A DNA stretch of 64,000 bases from Faecalicatena contorta. GTDB taxonomy: Bacteria > Bacillota > Clostridia > Lachnospirales > Lachnospiraceae. The stretch lies in assembly GCF_039521745.1 (NCBI RefSeq), contig NZ_BAAACT010000204.1; one strand, 5' to 3'. The notes beneath the pieces are model-generated. The model saw only the letters and a program-made list of their open reading frames with translations, was not told the origin of the DNA and did no database searches. Made by a program: the position numbers and the translations under genes. This document shows positions 27,697-36,900 of the stretch, piece by piece (within the stretch, counting starts at the first letter, position 1; every line of letters begins with the position of its first letter).

Positions 27697-27713
27697 TTGC
27701 TGCTATTTGAGAT

Positions 27714-27766
27714 ACGCCGGAAACTTGCATAAACACTGAGTTTTGCAGGCCGCCGGCGTTTCTTTT
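27714..27766 (+). terminator. Terminator after thrS
   Basis: ACGCCGG pairs with CCGGCGT across a 32-base loop that can itself fold further, followed by TTCTTTT. It starts 18 bases after the thrS stop. Confidence 0.65.
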
Positions 27767-27867
27767 ATGCCCGTAAGCGGGTAAAAAAATATCTCTCACC
27801 GCATAGTAAGCACAGGCACATTGAGAAGAAGGATACAACGCCAGAAAATACAGATTTTTATCTGTGA

Positions 27868-28359
27868 TTACAGAAGCAGGTCATTCAAACACATTATGCG
27901 GCTCCCTTTGCTTTCATAATAGCGCAGCATTTCGTCGATTTTTCTTTTATCATAACTGGTAATACAATCTGAAAGAACAGCAACGCCGTAATTCGCTTTG
28001 CATAAATTGTAGCAGGTCGATTTCACGCAGGCAGCAGCATCTGCCCCTGCTATATAGAAATCACATATTTCATTCTTACGAATAAAGTCTGAAAATTCTT
28101 CACTGGTTAATGCGTTTCCCTTGTATTTTGTAAAAATATTATTTGATACTATTTTCAAGTCTGAAGCTAATTCCGCCCCATGCGTATTGGGTTTGAAAGT
28201 CCTCGTGCCTGCTGATAGATTTTCATGCCTGATATAAACCACATGAATATTATGATTGTCTGCCCAATCGACAGCTTGATTGATATTGTCTATAATATCT
28301 TTGTAATTTTTTGTGATGTCATTTTGAATATCAATGATTACTAAGGCTTTTGTCTGCAT
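27868..28359 (-). CDS. Isochorismatase-family cysteine hydrolase
   Basis: 163 residues from ATG 28359 with AGGAGGAG upstream; the frame extends 23 codons further but without a site. The catalytic aspartate lies in ALVIIDIQND, the lysine in TKYKGNAL and the nucleophile cysteine in ADAAACVKSTC, the triad of this superfamily. Members hydrolyse isochorismate, nicotinamide or other small amides, and the true substrate here is not evident. A WYL regulator gene is divergent 157 bases away and may control it. Confidence 0.9.
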   Translation of the reverse strand: MQTKALVIIDIQNDITKNYKDIIDNINQAVDWADNHNIHVVYIRHENLSAGTRTFKPNTHGAELASDLKIVSNNIFTKYKGNALTSEEFSDFIRKNEICDFYIAGADAAACVKSTCYNLCKANYGVAVLSDCITSYDKRKIDEMLRYYESKGSRIMCLNDLLL

Positions 28360-28465
28360 AGTGTCTCCTCCTGACAGGTAAATTAATTTGTTTGCTTTTT
28401 TATGATAACATCTAATTGTTGACAACATTATGGCAACAATCTATATTAAAAAAAGAAGTTGTTGA

Positions 28466-28495
28466 GTAACAGTTCAGGCCTGCCCGAACTGTTAC
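28466..28495. repeat. Palindromic repeat, copy 2 (GTAACAGTTC-10-GAACTGTTAC)
   Basis: The arms are identical to copy 1 at 7974, and the loops are both 10 bases and start AGGC. It is placed 12 bases ahead of the AAAGGTGG site of the WYL regulator gene and between divergent genes, so it could act as operator or as a 5' UTR stem. Confidence 0.75.
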
Positions 28496-28516
28496 GTTTA
28501 GAAAGGTGGTTTTCAC

Positions 28517-29449
28517 ATGAAAGTTGACAGACTTATTAGTATTATTATGATACTCCTTGACAAAGAGCGGGTAGGCGCACAGGAGTTAGCAGATATATTT
28601 GAAGTTTCTCCCCGCACAATCTATCGGGACATAGACGCGATCAATATGGCAGGTATTCCTGTCCGCGGGGCATCGGGAGTCGGCGGCGGCTTTGAAATCA
28701 TGCAGAATTACAAGGTGGATAAAAAGGTGTTTTCGACTACCGACCTTTCCGCTATCTTAATGGGACTTTCCAGTCTTTCCAATATGATGAGAGGCAGTGA
28801 ACTGATAAATGCCCTTGCGAAAGTCAAGAGCTTTATCCCCGCCGACCAGGCGAAAGACATAGAATTAAAGGCAAATCAAATATATATAGACTTAAGTCCG
28901 TGGATGGGCAGCATAAACATACAACCCTATTTAGAAATAATCAAAACTGCTCTACAGGAAAGCAAACTGATCTCATTTGATTATGCAGACCGCTACGGCA
29001 ATAAGACCGCAAGAACAGCCGAACCATATCAGCTTGTATTGAAAAGCAGTCATTGGTATTTTCAGGGGTATTGCCATAAAAGAAATGCTTTTCGCTTATT
29101 TAGACTATCCCGCATATCAAACCTGCAAATGAACGAGGAAACTTTCACACCTCGGGAATATCCAAAACCGCAGTTAAATTTTGCCGATATATTGGCATCT
29201 ATGCAGACAAAAATCAAAATTCGTATTCATAGCTCTGTCATGGACAGGGTACTTGATTATTGCACTTATGAAGACTTCTCGCCAGACGGTAATGAGCATT
29301 ACATTGTTAATTTTCCTTTCATAGAGAACGAATATTACTACAATATTCTTCTCAGTTTTGGAGACAAATGCGAGTGTTTAGAGCCGTTACATATCCGTAC
29401 AGAAATGAAGCGCAGATTATATAATATCGCTGCCATATACGAGAATTAA
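28517..29449 (+). CDS. WYL-domain transcriptional regulator (YafY/DeoR-like)
   Basis: 310 residues, ATG 28517 with AAAGGTGG upstream. The N-terminal helix-turn-helix shows VGAQELADIFEVSPRTIYRD and then DINMAGIPV-like sequence. The WYL domain (about 140-220) includes SFDYADRYGN, SSHWYFQGYCHKRNAFRLFRL-like sequence and the FRLSRI core. WYL domains bind small ligands or nucleic acid. The divergent isochorismatase gene is the likely target, and the palindrome at 28466-28495 lies just ahead of this gene. Confidence 0.92.
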   Translation: MKVDRLISIIMILLDKERVGAQELADIFEVSPRTIYRDIDAINMAGIPVRGASGVGGGFEIMQNYKVDKKVFSTTDLSAILMGLSSLSNMMRGSELINALAKVKSFIPADQAKDIELKANQIYIDLSPWMGSINIQPYLEIIKTALQESKLISFDYADRYGNKTARTAEPYQLVLKSSHWYFQGYCHKRNAFRLFRLSRISNLQMNEETFTPREYPKPQLNFADILASMQTKIKIRIHSSVMDRVLDYCTYEDFSPDGNEHYIVNFPFIENEYYYNILLSFGDKCECLEPLHIRTEMKRRLYNIAAIYEN

Positions 29450-29471
29450 TACACAAAGAAAGACAAAAGAA

Positions 29472-29502
29472 GCCCGCCAAACTCAGTCCGGCGGGCCTTT
29501 TT
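29472..29502 (+). terminator. Terminator after WYL regulator
   Basis: GCCCGCC and GGCGGGC form a 7-base GC-rich stem with an 11-base loop, followed by CTTTTT. Confidence 0.88.
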
Positions 29503-29549
29503 AATGCAGTCCAGTTCATCTTATATAAATCTTTGTTGATTACTTTTGA

Positions 29550-29810
29550 TTACATTTTAAAATGATTATAAAAATCCTTCAGATCCTCTTTTACATCCGG
29601 AGGCAGCTGTGCCTTTTTGATCCCCCGTATTGCGCCCTCCAGCGAATACAGACGGTGGATACAGGCGGATGAATCGATCTCCTGTATTTTCAGCCAGGCC
29701 TGTTTACTTCCCATAGCCCTGAGCTGATCAAACGTAGTAATGCCGGCCTCCCGAAGCTGTTCTTCCACCACTGCGCCTATATTGGGCAGTTTCGATAATT
29801 CTCCCATCAT
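29550..29810 (-). CDS. TfoX C-terminal domain protein
   Basis: 86 residues, ATG 29810 (a second ATG follows at once) with AGGAGG upstream. The sequence LSKLPNIGAVVEEQLREAGI with TTFDQLRAMGSKQAW matches the TfoX/Sxy C-terminal helix-hairpin-helix-like domain, and the protein has little else. In proteobacteria TfoX regulates competence, but free-standing C-terminal domains in clostridia have no defined role. Confidence 0.88.
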   Translation of the reverse strand: MMGELSKLPNIGAVVEEQLREAGITTFDQLRAMGSKQAWLKIQEIDSSACIHRLYSLEGAIRGIKKAQLPPDVKEDLKDFYNHFKM

Positions 29811-29920
29811 CCCTTACCTCCTGTCATTCGAATATTGTACCTATTATACATCAAACAGACAAGGTGCGCCAGCCATTTCTATATGATAACCGTTACTTCA
29901 TTGGCTTCGAGACCGTGCAG

Positions 29921-30613
29921 CTAAGACTCCTCAGCCAGTCTCCGGTAAACATATATAAAAACTACCGTTAAAATACCGAGATTCACTAAAATAGTCCCCC
30001 AGGCCTTTGCTGTGCCGCCATCGTCCGTTCCGCTGATAATCAAGTAAATCTGCTGTGAATAAAAAACGGCAGCTATTTTCTTAATTGTATCGTTAAACGC
30101 AGACAGCATTGGTAAGAAAGAGAGCACCATCATAACCGGCACTGTCAGGGAGGTTGCACTCATCTGGCTTTTACATGCAGTTCCGATAATTGCACCGATC
30201 AGAACGGACAGGATGATCCCCGTCATCATGACGCCGCAGAACTTCAAAAATGCCATGCTGGAAAGTCCAGCCGTCAAACCGAAGCACACCGTGCCTGCCA
30301 GACACGCCAGCAGGACGCACCCGCCCACTGCCGCCAGATACTGAGGCATTCTGACATTTGCCATCAGCAGCGCCTTTAATGTATGTTTTTCCTTTTCTTC
30401 TGCCAGAACCTCCGTCGTAGCAATAAGCGGCGCCATTCCAATATACATGGACGCAAACATATAAACAAAATAATTTCTCGGCAAGCCCGGCATCTCCACG
30501 GCAAACGTCATGATAACCGCTAATACAGGAAACATGACAAACTGGATCAGTACATTTTTATTTTTTAGGGTATCCTTCCATTGTTTTTTCAGAATCGCGG
30601 TTACATTTCTCAT
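29921..30613 (-). CDS. ABC-2-type transporter permease of LytTR operon
   Basis: 230 residues with about six membrane helices, preceded by the soluble start RNVTAILKKQWKDTLKNKN typical of ABC-2 permeases. ATG 30613 has GGAGGCAGAT upstream. The ATPase gene ends 77 bases before it, and that gap holds a hairpin CCCTGCA/TGCAGGG (30643-30678) that might tune the subunit ratio. It is the last gene of the operon LytTR, DUF3021, ATPase, permease. Confidence 0.88.
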   Translation of the reverse strand: MRNVTAILKKQWKDTLKNKNVLIQFVMFPVLAVIMTFAVEMPGLPRNYFVYMFASMYIGMAPLIATTEVLAEEKEKHTLKALLMANVRMPQYLAAVGGCVLLACLAGTVCFGLTAGLSSMAFLKFCGVMMTGIILSVLIGAIIGTACKSQMSATSLTVPVMMVLSFLPMLSAFNDTIKKIAAVFYSQQIYLIISGTDDGGTAKAWGTILVNLGILTVVFIYVYRRLAEES

Positions 30614-30690
30614 ATCTGCCTCCTAATATGTGGTACAGACCTCCCTGCAGCTCTTTTTCAATATCAGTTTTTGCAGGGTGACTGCCTGCT

Positions 30691-31542
30691 TCAGCCTTTC
30701 ACCAGGCTTCTTCCTGTCAGTTTCATAAATACAGTTTCCAGATCCGGCTCTGTTGAATGGATGCTCTCTACCTCTCCCTGCCGGAATGAGGATGATATCG
30801 TGTCAGCAGCCTCCGGGGAATTGGGCAGAGTCAGCATCTCTCCGTTTTTAAATAGAATCTGAATCTGATTCAATTCATTATACTTGCGGCACAAAGCGTC
30901 CGGTTCGCCGTATTCCACAATCTTTCCCTGATGGATCAGCGCGATATGGTCGCACAGCTTTGCCGCCTCCTCCATATTATGAGTGGTCAGAAATATGGTG
31001 GCGCCTTTCTCTTTCTGCTCACGAATCAGCCCGTGTATTTCCGCCGTCATGGCCGGATCCAGGGCACCGGTCGGTTCATCCATGAATAACAGCTTTGGTT
31101 CCTGCAGAATCGCCCTGGCGAAGATCAGACGCTGGCGCATCCCCTTGGACAGGCTGGACGCAGCCGTACGCCCTTCCCCGTCCAGGCCTACCTGGCGCAG
31201 TACTTCCCGAATCCGGCTTTTAGGAATCCCATGGATATCAGTAAACAGCTTCAAATTGTCGTAACAGCTCAGCCTTTCATAAACACCTGAATCATCCAGC
31301 ATAGCCCCCATCTGGCTGTAGATTTTGGCCCGCTCAGTGACCGGCAGTCCCAGTACCCGGATCTCCCCCCGGTCCGCCTTTAACTGACCGGTAATTAACT
31401 TAATCAGCGTTGTTTTCCCAGCTCCGGAAGGCCCCAGCAGGCCAAAGACTTCCCCCTTCTGGATCTCGATAGAAATCTCTTTAAGCACTTGCTTTTCGTG
31501 AAATGATTTGCTGACACCTCTTATACTAATCGCGTTCTCCAT
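30691..31542 (-). CDS. ABC transporter ATP-binding protein of LytTR operon
   Basis: 283 residues. Motifs: Walker A GPSGAGKTT, signature SLSKGMRQR (a diverged LSGGQ), Walker B LLFMDEPTGALD and switch TTHNMEE. The start overlaps the DUF3021 gene by 17 bases, with GGAGGATCAGG before the ATG. The C-terminal region of about 60 residues after the core is usual in drug exporters. Together with the downstream permease it forms an exporter regulated by the LytTR protein. Confidence 0.94.
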   Translation of the reverse strand: MENAISIRGVSKSFHEKQVLKEISIEIQKGEVFGLLGPSGAGKTTLIKLITGQLKADRGEIRVLGLPVTERAKIYSQMGAMLDDSGVYERLSCYDNLKLFTDIHGIPKSRIREVLRQVGLDGEGRTAASSLSKGMRQRLIFARAILQEPKLLFMDEPTGALDPAMTAEIHGLIREQKEKGATIFLTTHNMEEAAKLCDHIALIHQGKIVEYGEPDALCRKYNELNQIQILFKNGEMLTLPNSPEAADTISSSFRQGEVESIHSTEPDLETVFMKLTGRSLVKG

Positions 31543-32023
31543 CCTGATCCTCCTTCCATCTTTCCTTCAGATACTCCAGGCTTTCCTCCAGTTTCTCATT
31601 TTCCATCCGGTTCTTAACAGACATGATCCAGACGCTGGCCCCAAAACATATTGCAAAGCATAATACAAACATCACCCAGGCCTGCCACATCTGGACAGGA
31701 AACCATTTAAACAGAATAATAAAGAGTACAATTACCAGAACAGAACAAAGCAGCATCAGGCAGATCCGGTACAATTCCGGCATATATTTTGCCGCCCTTT
31801 CCGAAAAGAAAAGGAACCTTATCCCGGTGATCAGTATGGCTACCCCCAGATACTGGCACATCGTAGCCAGCGCAATCCCGCTCCCGCCCAGCCTGAACAT
31901 CGTGGAAAGAGTGCGGGTCTCTTCTCCGAAAGCAAACGTAAAGATCATCATCAGGATCATCATAAACCCAAATGTACAAAGTACATTTTCCGCAAAGTCA
32001 AAAAAATTCTTTTTTTCTTCCAT
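31526..32023 (-). CDS. DUF3021 family membrane protein
   Basis: 165 residues with four hydrophobic helices and a charged C-terminal tail (RMENEKLEESLEYLKERWKE). This layout and the position directly after a LytTR gene (starting at the base following its stop) identify DUF3021. In other Bacillota such LytTR-DUF3021 pairs work as a DNA-binding protein and a membrane inhibitor; that role is inferred here. The ABC exporter genes follow. Confidence 0.88.
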   Translation of the reverse strand: MEEKKNFFDFAENVLCTFGFMMILMMIFTFAFGEETRTLSTMFRLGGSGIALATMCQYLGVAILITGIRFLFFSERAAKYMPELYRICLMLLCSVLVIVLFIILFKWFPVQMWQAWVMFVLCFAICFGASVWIMSVKNRMENEKLEESLEYLKERWKEDQDGERD

Positions 32024-32464
32024 TTATTTCACCCCCAGTTTCTTTCGCACATAGTCCGCATACTGCCTGGACACGGTCAGCTGCTCCCCGTTTGTCATCG
32101 TTACCCGCAGCTTCCTGTCCAGATCCGCACGGATCTTCTGGATCTGCCGCAGATTAATAATGCAGGACTTTCCTGCCCGAAAGAAATCGAACTCTTTCAG
32201 TTCCTCCTCAAGCTCATATAATTTTAAGCAAGATTCAAAAACATCGTCCTTGGTATACAAAAAAGTTTTCTTATCTGCCGTGTCAATATAAAGGATCTTA
32301 GAAATGTCCAGTATATGCGCTTCTCCGTCCTTCTCTCCCAGCAGCTTAAAATCTAAAATGCGCAGGATCGAAATCACCCGCTCCAGCTGCGGAGTCAAAT
32401 GCCGGCAGGTAATCTGGATCTCAGTCTCATCAATTTGACTGTCCGTTTGAATCGAGATTTTCAA
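32024..32464 (-). CDS. LytTR-family DNA-binding regulator
   Basis: 146 residues with no receiver domain. The LytTR core is visible as ILYIDTADKKTFLYTKDDVF, LEEELKEFDFFRAGKSCIIN and LDRKLRVTMTNGEQLTVSRQ with a final YADYVRKKLGVK. It probably controls its own operon (DUF3021 plus ABC exporter). The upstream DNA at 32480-32560 is AT-rich, but no clear promoter was picked. Confidence 0.93.
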   Translation of the reverse strand: MKISIQTDSQIDETEIQITCRHLTPQLERVISILRILDFKLLGEKDGEAHILDISKILYIDTADKKTFLYTKDDVFESCLKLYELEEELKEFDFFRAGKSCIINLRQIQKIRADLDRKLRVTMTNGEQLTVSRQYADYVRKKLGVK

Positions 32465-32657
32465 AAAGCCCTCCCCCTTTCAATATCTGTATTAACTATA
32501 CTTGCTCAAAATCAGAAAAACAATCCCCATAAACTAACCTGCCTAAATAAGGGGCTGAGTTTCCAATTTTTTTGGGGAAGGGGGGACGCATGACGTGGGA
32601 CGGGACGCAGACGGAAGCATCTGTCTGTTGGGGATACTGGCCGCTGTGCTAAGCAGC

Positions 32658-32742
32658 AGTAAGAGGAAACACACAAAATCAGCCGGCAAAAATTGGATCA
32701 TAATCAACTTTTGCCGACTGATTTTGTGGGTTACCTCTTACT
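32658..32742. repeat. 85-base long-stem inverted repeat
   Basis: AGTAAGAGG/CCTCTTACT at the ends, then CACAAAATCAG/CTGATTTTGTG and CGGCAAAA/TTTTGCCG, give about 33 pairs with few mismatches around a loop of about 15 bases. There is no T tract on either side. It lies in the gene-free interval 32465-32809 downstream of the amidase gene. The AGTAAG/CTTACT ends and compact size suggest a small palindromic element rather than a plain terminator. The rest of the interval shows nothing recognisable. Confidence 0.75.
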
Positions 32743-32809
32743 ATTCCTAAAATTTAAGAAATTTGCTGACCAGGAAAAGATCCCACTCCTCATAAGTTTC
32801 CTCGTAAGC

Positions 32810-33775
32810 TCATTCTCTAATATATGACGCAATACCGTTTGCTATCCCCTCAGCCATTTTTTGCTGAAATTCTGGATCTGCCATCTGCGTATCATCCTGT
32901 TGGTTGGTCATAAATCCCATCTCAAGAATTATAACCGGAACCTGGCTCCAATTAATTCCTGTCATGGTATCGTCCGTTTGAACGCCTCTGTTATAAATAC
33001 CGGTGGCTGCGCAGTATGAATTCAGGACTTTCTCTGCGAGCCGGAAACTCTCCTCGTACAGGCCTCCGGCATAAGGATTATCCGGTGACATAACCAGACA
33101 CAGGGCCCCGGCACTCTCTGGACTCTCACTGCCGTTTGCATGAATCCTTACACAAAGTTCTGCTCCGGATTCATTTGCAATCTTTGCACGGTCCTGGTTG
33201 CTGACCGATGTTTCATGGTTTTCGCGGGTCATCACCACCTGGAAATCACGTTCAGCCAAACACGCTTTTACCTGCTTGGCTATATCGAGGTTGAGCTGAT
33301 ATTCGGCAAGTCCGGTAAAACGGCCTGCAGTGCCCGATGTTGTCTTCGCCTTCATGATACCGGAGCCCGGTCCGTCCTCTTCTTCTCCCATCATTCCCGC
33401 ATCCGGTCCCTGATGGCCTGGATCCAGCGCTATGATGATCTGGTCCTCTGTTTTCTCCGGTTCTGTTGCAGGATCTGGTTCCTGAGTGTCCGGTTTTACA
33501 GGATCTGATTTCTTGGTATTCGATTCTTCAGTATTTGATTCATCCGTGTTTGATTCCTCTAAGCCAGCTTTGGAAGTGTCTCCGTTATTATGTTTCTCAG
33601 CACCGGCTTTCGGAGTTTCTGTCTGTGATGAAGCCTGCCGGCTGACCTGACCGGCCATTACCTGCTTTCCTGCTGCCCGTTCCGGCTTCCTGGCCGAATA
33701 GATAAAGACTCCGGCCGCAGCCACTGCCAACACCACGGCTATTCCGGCTATTCCTCTGATTTTCTTCTTGTCCAT
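32810..33775 (-). CDS. N-acetylmuramoyl-L-alanine amidase (Amidase_3)
   Basis: 321 residues from ATG 33775 with AAAAGGAG upstream. Residues about 5-25 are a membrane anchor or signal segment. A low-complexity linker follows, with an ESNTDESNTEESNTKKS repeat. The catalytic domain (about 115-321) carries the zinc ligands in ALDPGHQG, GLAEYQLN and VRIHANG, and the catalytic glutamate in VIILEMGFM. It cleaves the amide bond between MurNAc and the peptide stem at the cell surface, in wall turnover or cell separation. It is monocistronic. Confidence 0.94.
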   Translation of the reverse strand: MDKKKIRGIAGIAVVLAVAAAGVFIYSARKPERAAGKQVMAGQVSRQASSQTETPKAGAEKHNNGDTSKAGLEESNTDESNTEESNTKKSDPVKPDTQEPDPATEPEKTEDQIIIALDPGHQGPDAGMMGEEEDGPGSGIMKAKTTSGTAGRFTGLAEYQLNLDIAKQVKACLAERDFQVVMTRENHETSVSNQDRAKIANESGAELCVRIHANGSESPESAGALCLVMSPDNPYAGGLYEESFRLAEKVLNSYCAATGIYNRGVQTDDTMTGINWSQVPVIILEMGFMTNQQDDTQMADPEFQQKMAEGIANGIASYIRE

Positions 33776-33903
33776 AATTCTCCTTTTCAGCCGCATTCCC
33801 GGCACTATTACAAATATGAGATATTATATGCCCCGCTTGTCCAAATTATGAACAAAAGAAAGTTTTAAGACACCCTTTTTGGGTGTTTATCCGCTGTCCG
33901 GTT

Positions 33904-36900
33904 TTATAGAAAATCGAACAGACTCATCTGTTTCCCACTGTCCGCATTTTTACGTTTGTCTGCCCGCTCCCGGCAGATTTCCTCCTCAGGCAGTTCCGCG
34001 AGAAATCCGGATTCTTCCTGGGAAGTTGTCAGTATCAGTTCGTCTTTCGCCCTTGTCATACCAACATAGAAAAGCCTGCGCTCCTCTTCTGTATCAACAG
34101 TATCGTCTTTTTCAAAAGGGATAAGCCCTTTTCTGACACCATAGATGAATGTTACAGGAAACTCCAGCCCTTTTGCCCCGTGAAGCGTCATAAGCGTGAC
34201 CGCCTCGCCTGTATAGCGCTTGTCACCGCAGCGTTTTAAATCGCTCTCCACCCCCATGCTCAGCGCCTCCATAAATTCATCCATATTTTTATAGAACACC
34301 GTCATGCCCGCAAGTTTTTTCATGGAGCTGCTATCCTGCATCTGCATTTCTTCTATCCATTTCTCCAGGAACTTCTGAGTTCTGCTTTTTGCATAGAGGG
34401 GTCTGAACTTTTCTGCCATTGCCTGAAATACGCCCTCTGCCACCACATTCATTTCCATATTCCATAACAGCCTCAGGGATATTTTCTTAGAAAATTCATC
34501 CGCCGGATTCGCCAGGCATTTGAAGAAGGAAATGCTCCCTCTTACTTCATCCTCTGCCAGAAATGCTTCTCTTCCCGCTGTAACATATGGGATTCCTTCT
34601 TTTCTGAGGCATTTCTCCAACAGGTCAGCCTGCCGGTGTGTCCGGTAGAGCACGGCAATGTCACCGAATCCCCGTTCTTTACCGCTTCCGGCGCCGATCT
34701 CCTGGGCCTCCAGCATGCCGATTCCGCCTGTAAGCCTGTTGATCTCCTTTGCTGTAAATATGGCCTCTGCCATCTCGCTTGCTGCATTTACTACGCGTAC
34801 CGGCATTTCTTCCTGCCTGTGGGGCAAAAGCCGTCTCTCCGGTCCCGGATTGTGTGAAATAACAGACGCAGCCGCATGAAGTACGGAAGGTGTACAGCGG
34901 TAGTTCCATGCAAGCCGGATCTCCTGCATATCCGGATCATCCTCTTTCAGCTTTTCAAAACAACGCGCATCCGATCCGCGGAAACCATAGATGGACTGAT
35001 CCGGATCCCCAATTACAAACAGCTCCCTTCCGCCTTTGCTCCAAGCCTGAATAAGCCGGTACTGTATGGGACTAATATCCTGAAATTCATCGACAAGCAG
35101 ATAGGAAAACCCTTTTTCCCATCCATCCTGTGCGCCTCCCTGTTCCATCCGCTTTAATGTCTCCAGAAGCAGGTCGTCAAAATCCAACAGCTTCTGTTCC
35201 TGCAGAATCCTCTGGTATGCATCCACTCCTTCCTGCCAGTTCAGAGGCATATCCGTCTCCTCTTCATCCGCACCGTTTTGTACCAGCCTGGTCTGCATCT
35301 CTTCGGGGGACATTCCCGATTTGAGAAGGGAAACCACCCGGAGCAGTTCTTTTGGCTTCATCTTTAGCCCGGTTTCGTCCAATGCCCTTCCTGCCGCCTC
35401 CATTGAGGCCGCATCATCCGCCAGTGAAAATTCGATCCCCTGTTTTTTCAGGAAATTCAGGCAGATCGCGTGGAAAGTCCCTACCTGCATTTTGTTCAGA
35501 TTTCTGGTTCTGCCAATCGCCTTTTTGATTCTTTCCATCAGCTCCCCTGCCGCCTTATTTGTAAATGTAACCGCAGTAATTTCAGAAGGCTTTACCTTTC
35601 GCACCTCCAGCATATGTAAAATCCTTGCTATCAGAGTCTTTGTTTTTCCGGTACCTGGCCCGGCAACCACGGCAATTGCGCTGCCCAGGGCACGAACTGC
35701 CTGTTCCTGTTCCGGGTTGAGCCCCGCCGATTGGTTCTGGCTGTCCGCTTCCCCTACAGTTTTCTCACCGTCTGCCTTGCTCTCTGGTACAACATTTTCC
35801 GCCCCTGTTTCCGCTGCAGTCTCCTTGCCGTCACCGGACATCTGTGGCTTATCAGCCTGATTCCCCTCTTCGTTGATGCGTTTCTCTACCGTCTCTGCTG
35901 CCTGGATACAAAGGGCATCAAAGAAACTCATTTGCCCATCCAAACGGTCGATCTCTTCCTGCGTAAATAATTGAATTGTCCCATACTCTCCGTCAAATCC
36001 CGGATTGCGCTCTACCTTTCCGTCTCTAAGCCTTCGGATTCCTTCCGCAATCAGATGACCCGATATTTTTTTCACTTCTTCCTCAGGGACCGTCCGCAGT
36101 ATTTCGAACTCCGGTCCCAATGTACGCAGCATATTCCGGTACTCCTTCTGTACTTTTGTACTCGCCGCGGAGTGCCCCAGGGACGCACCAATCACTTCCG
36201 GCAGAGGCACCAGGCTCTCAAAACCTTTCGCCTCAGTCCGAACGTAGCCTTCTTCCCGGTCAGCCAGTTGTTCAACCCGATGCGACACTCCGATTGTCAG
36301 CTTTCGGCCGCATACGGGGCAGACGCCCCCATATTTTATCGTCTCCGCAGGCGTCAGGCAGATGCCGCATTTTCGGTGGCCGTCGTAATGGTATTTTCCT
36401 TCTTCGGGGAAAAACTCAATCGTTCCATGCAGGCCTTTTCCGGTCTGTATTGCCTCCCTGAGTTCTGTAAACGAAAGCCCGATATCCAGCAGATTGGCTT
36501 CACGGCCCAATTTAGCCGGGGAATGCGCATCTGAGTTGGAAATCAGCTGATACTGATCCAGCGCAGAAATCCGCCAGTTCATCGGCGGGTCAGAGGACAG
36601 GCCGGTCTCCATAGCATGGATATGTCCTGCTAAATCCCCAAAGCACTCCTCCACCGAATCGAATCCTGAGAAAGCACCGAAAAGGGAAAAATGAGGTGTC
36701 CAGATATGAGCGGGCACATAAATTGCACCGGGACACAACTCCAGCATAATTTCCAGCAGATCATGACAGTCCAGCCCCAGGATCGGCCGCCCGTCTGAAT
36801 GGATATTTCCAATGATCTCCAGCTTTCTTGCCAGTATCTCCGCGTCCTCCAGGCCCGGCAGCAAAATCAGGCTGTGTACCTTCCGGACTCTGTCGTACTT

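Noticed and set aside
7974..28495. AACAGTTC palindromes as ordinary Rho-independent terminators
   Set aside because: None is followed by a T run on either strand, and all lie upstream of genes rather than after them.
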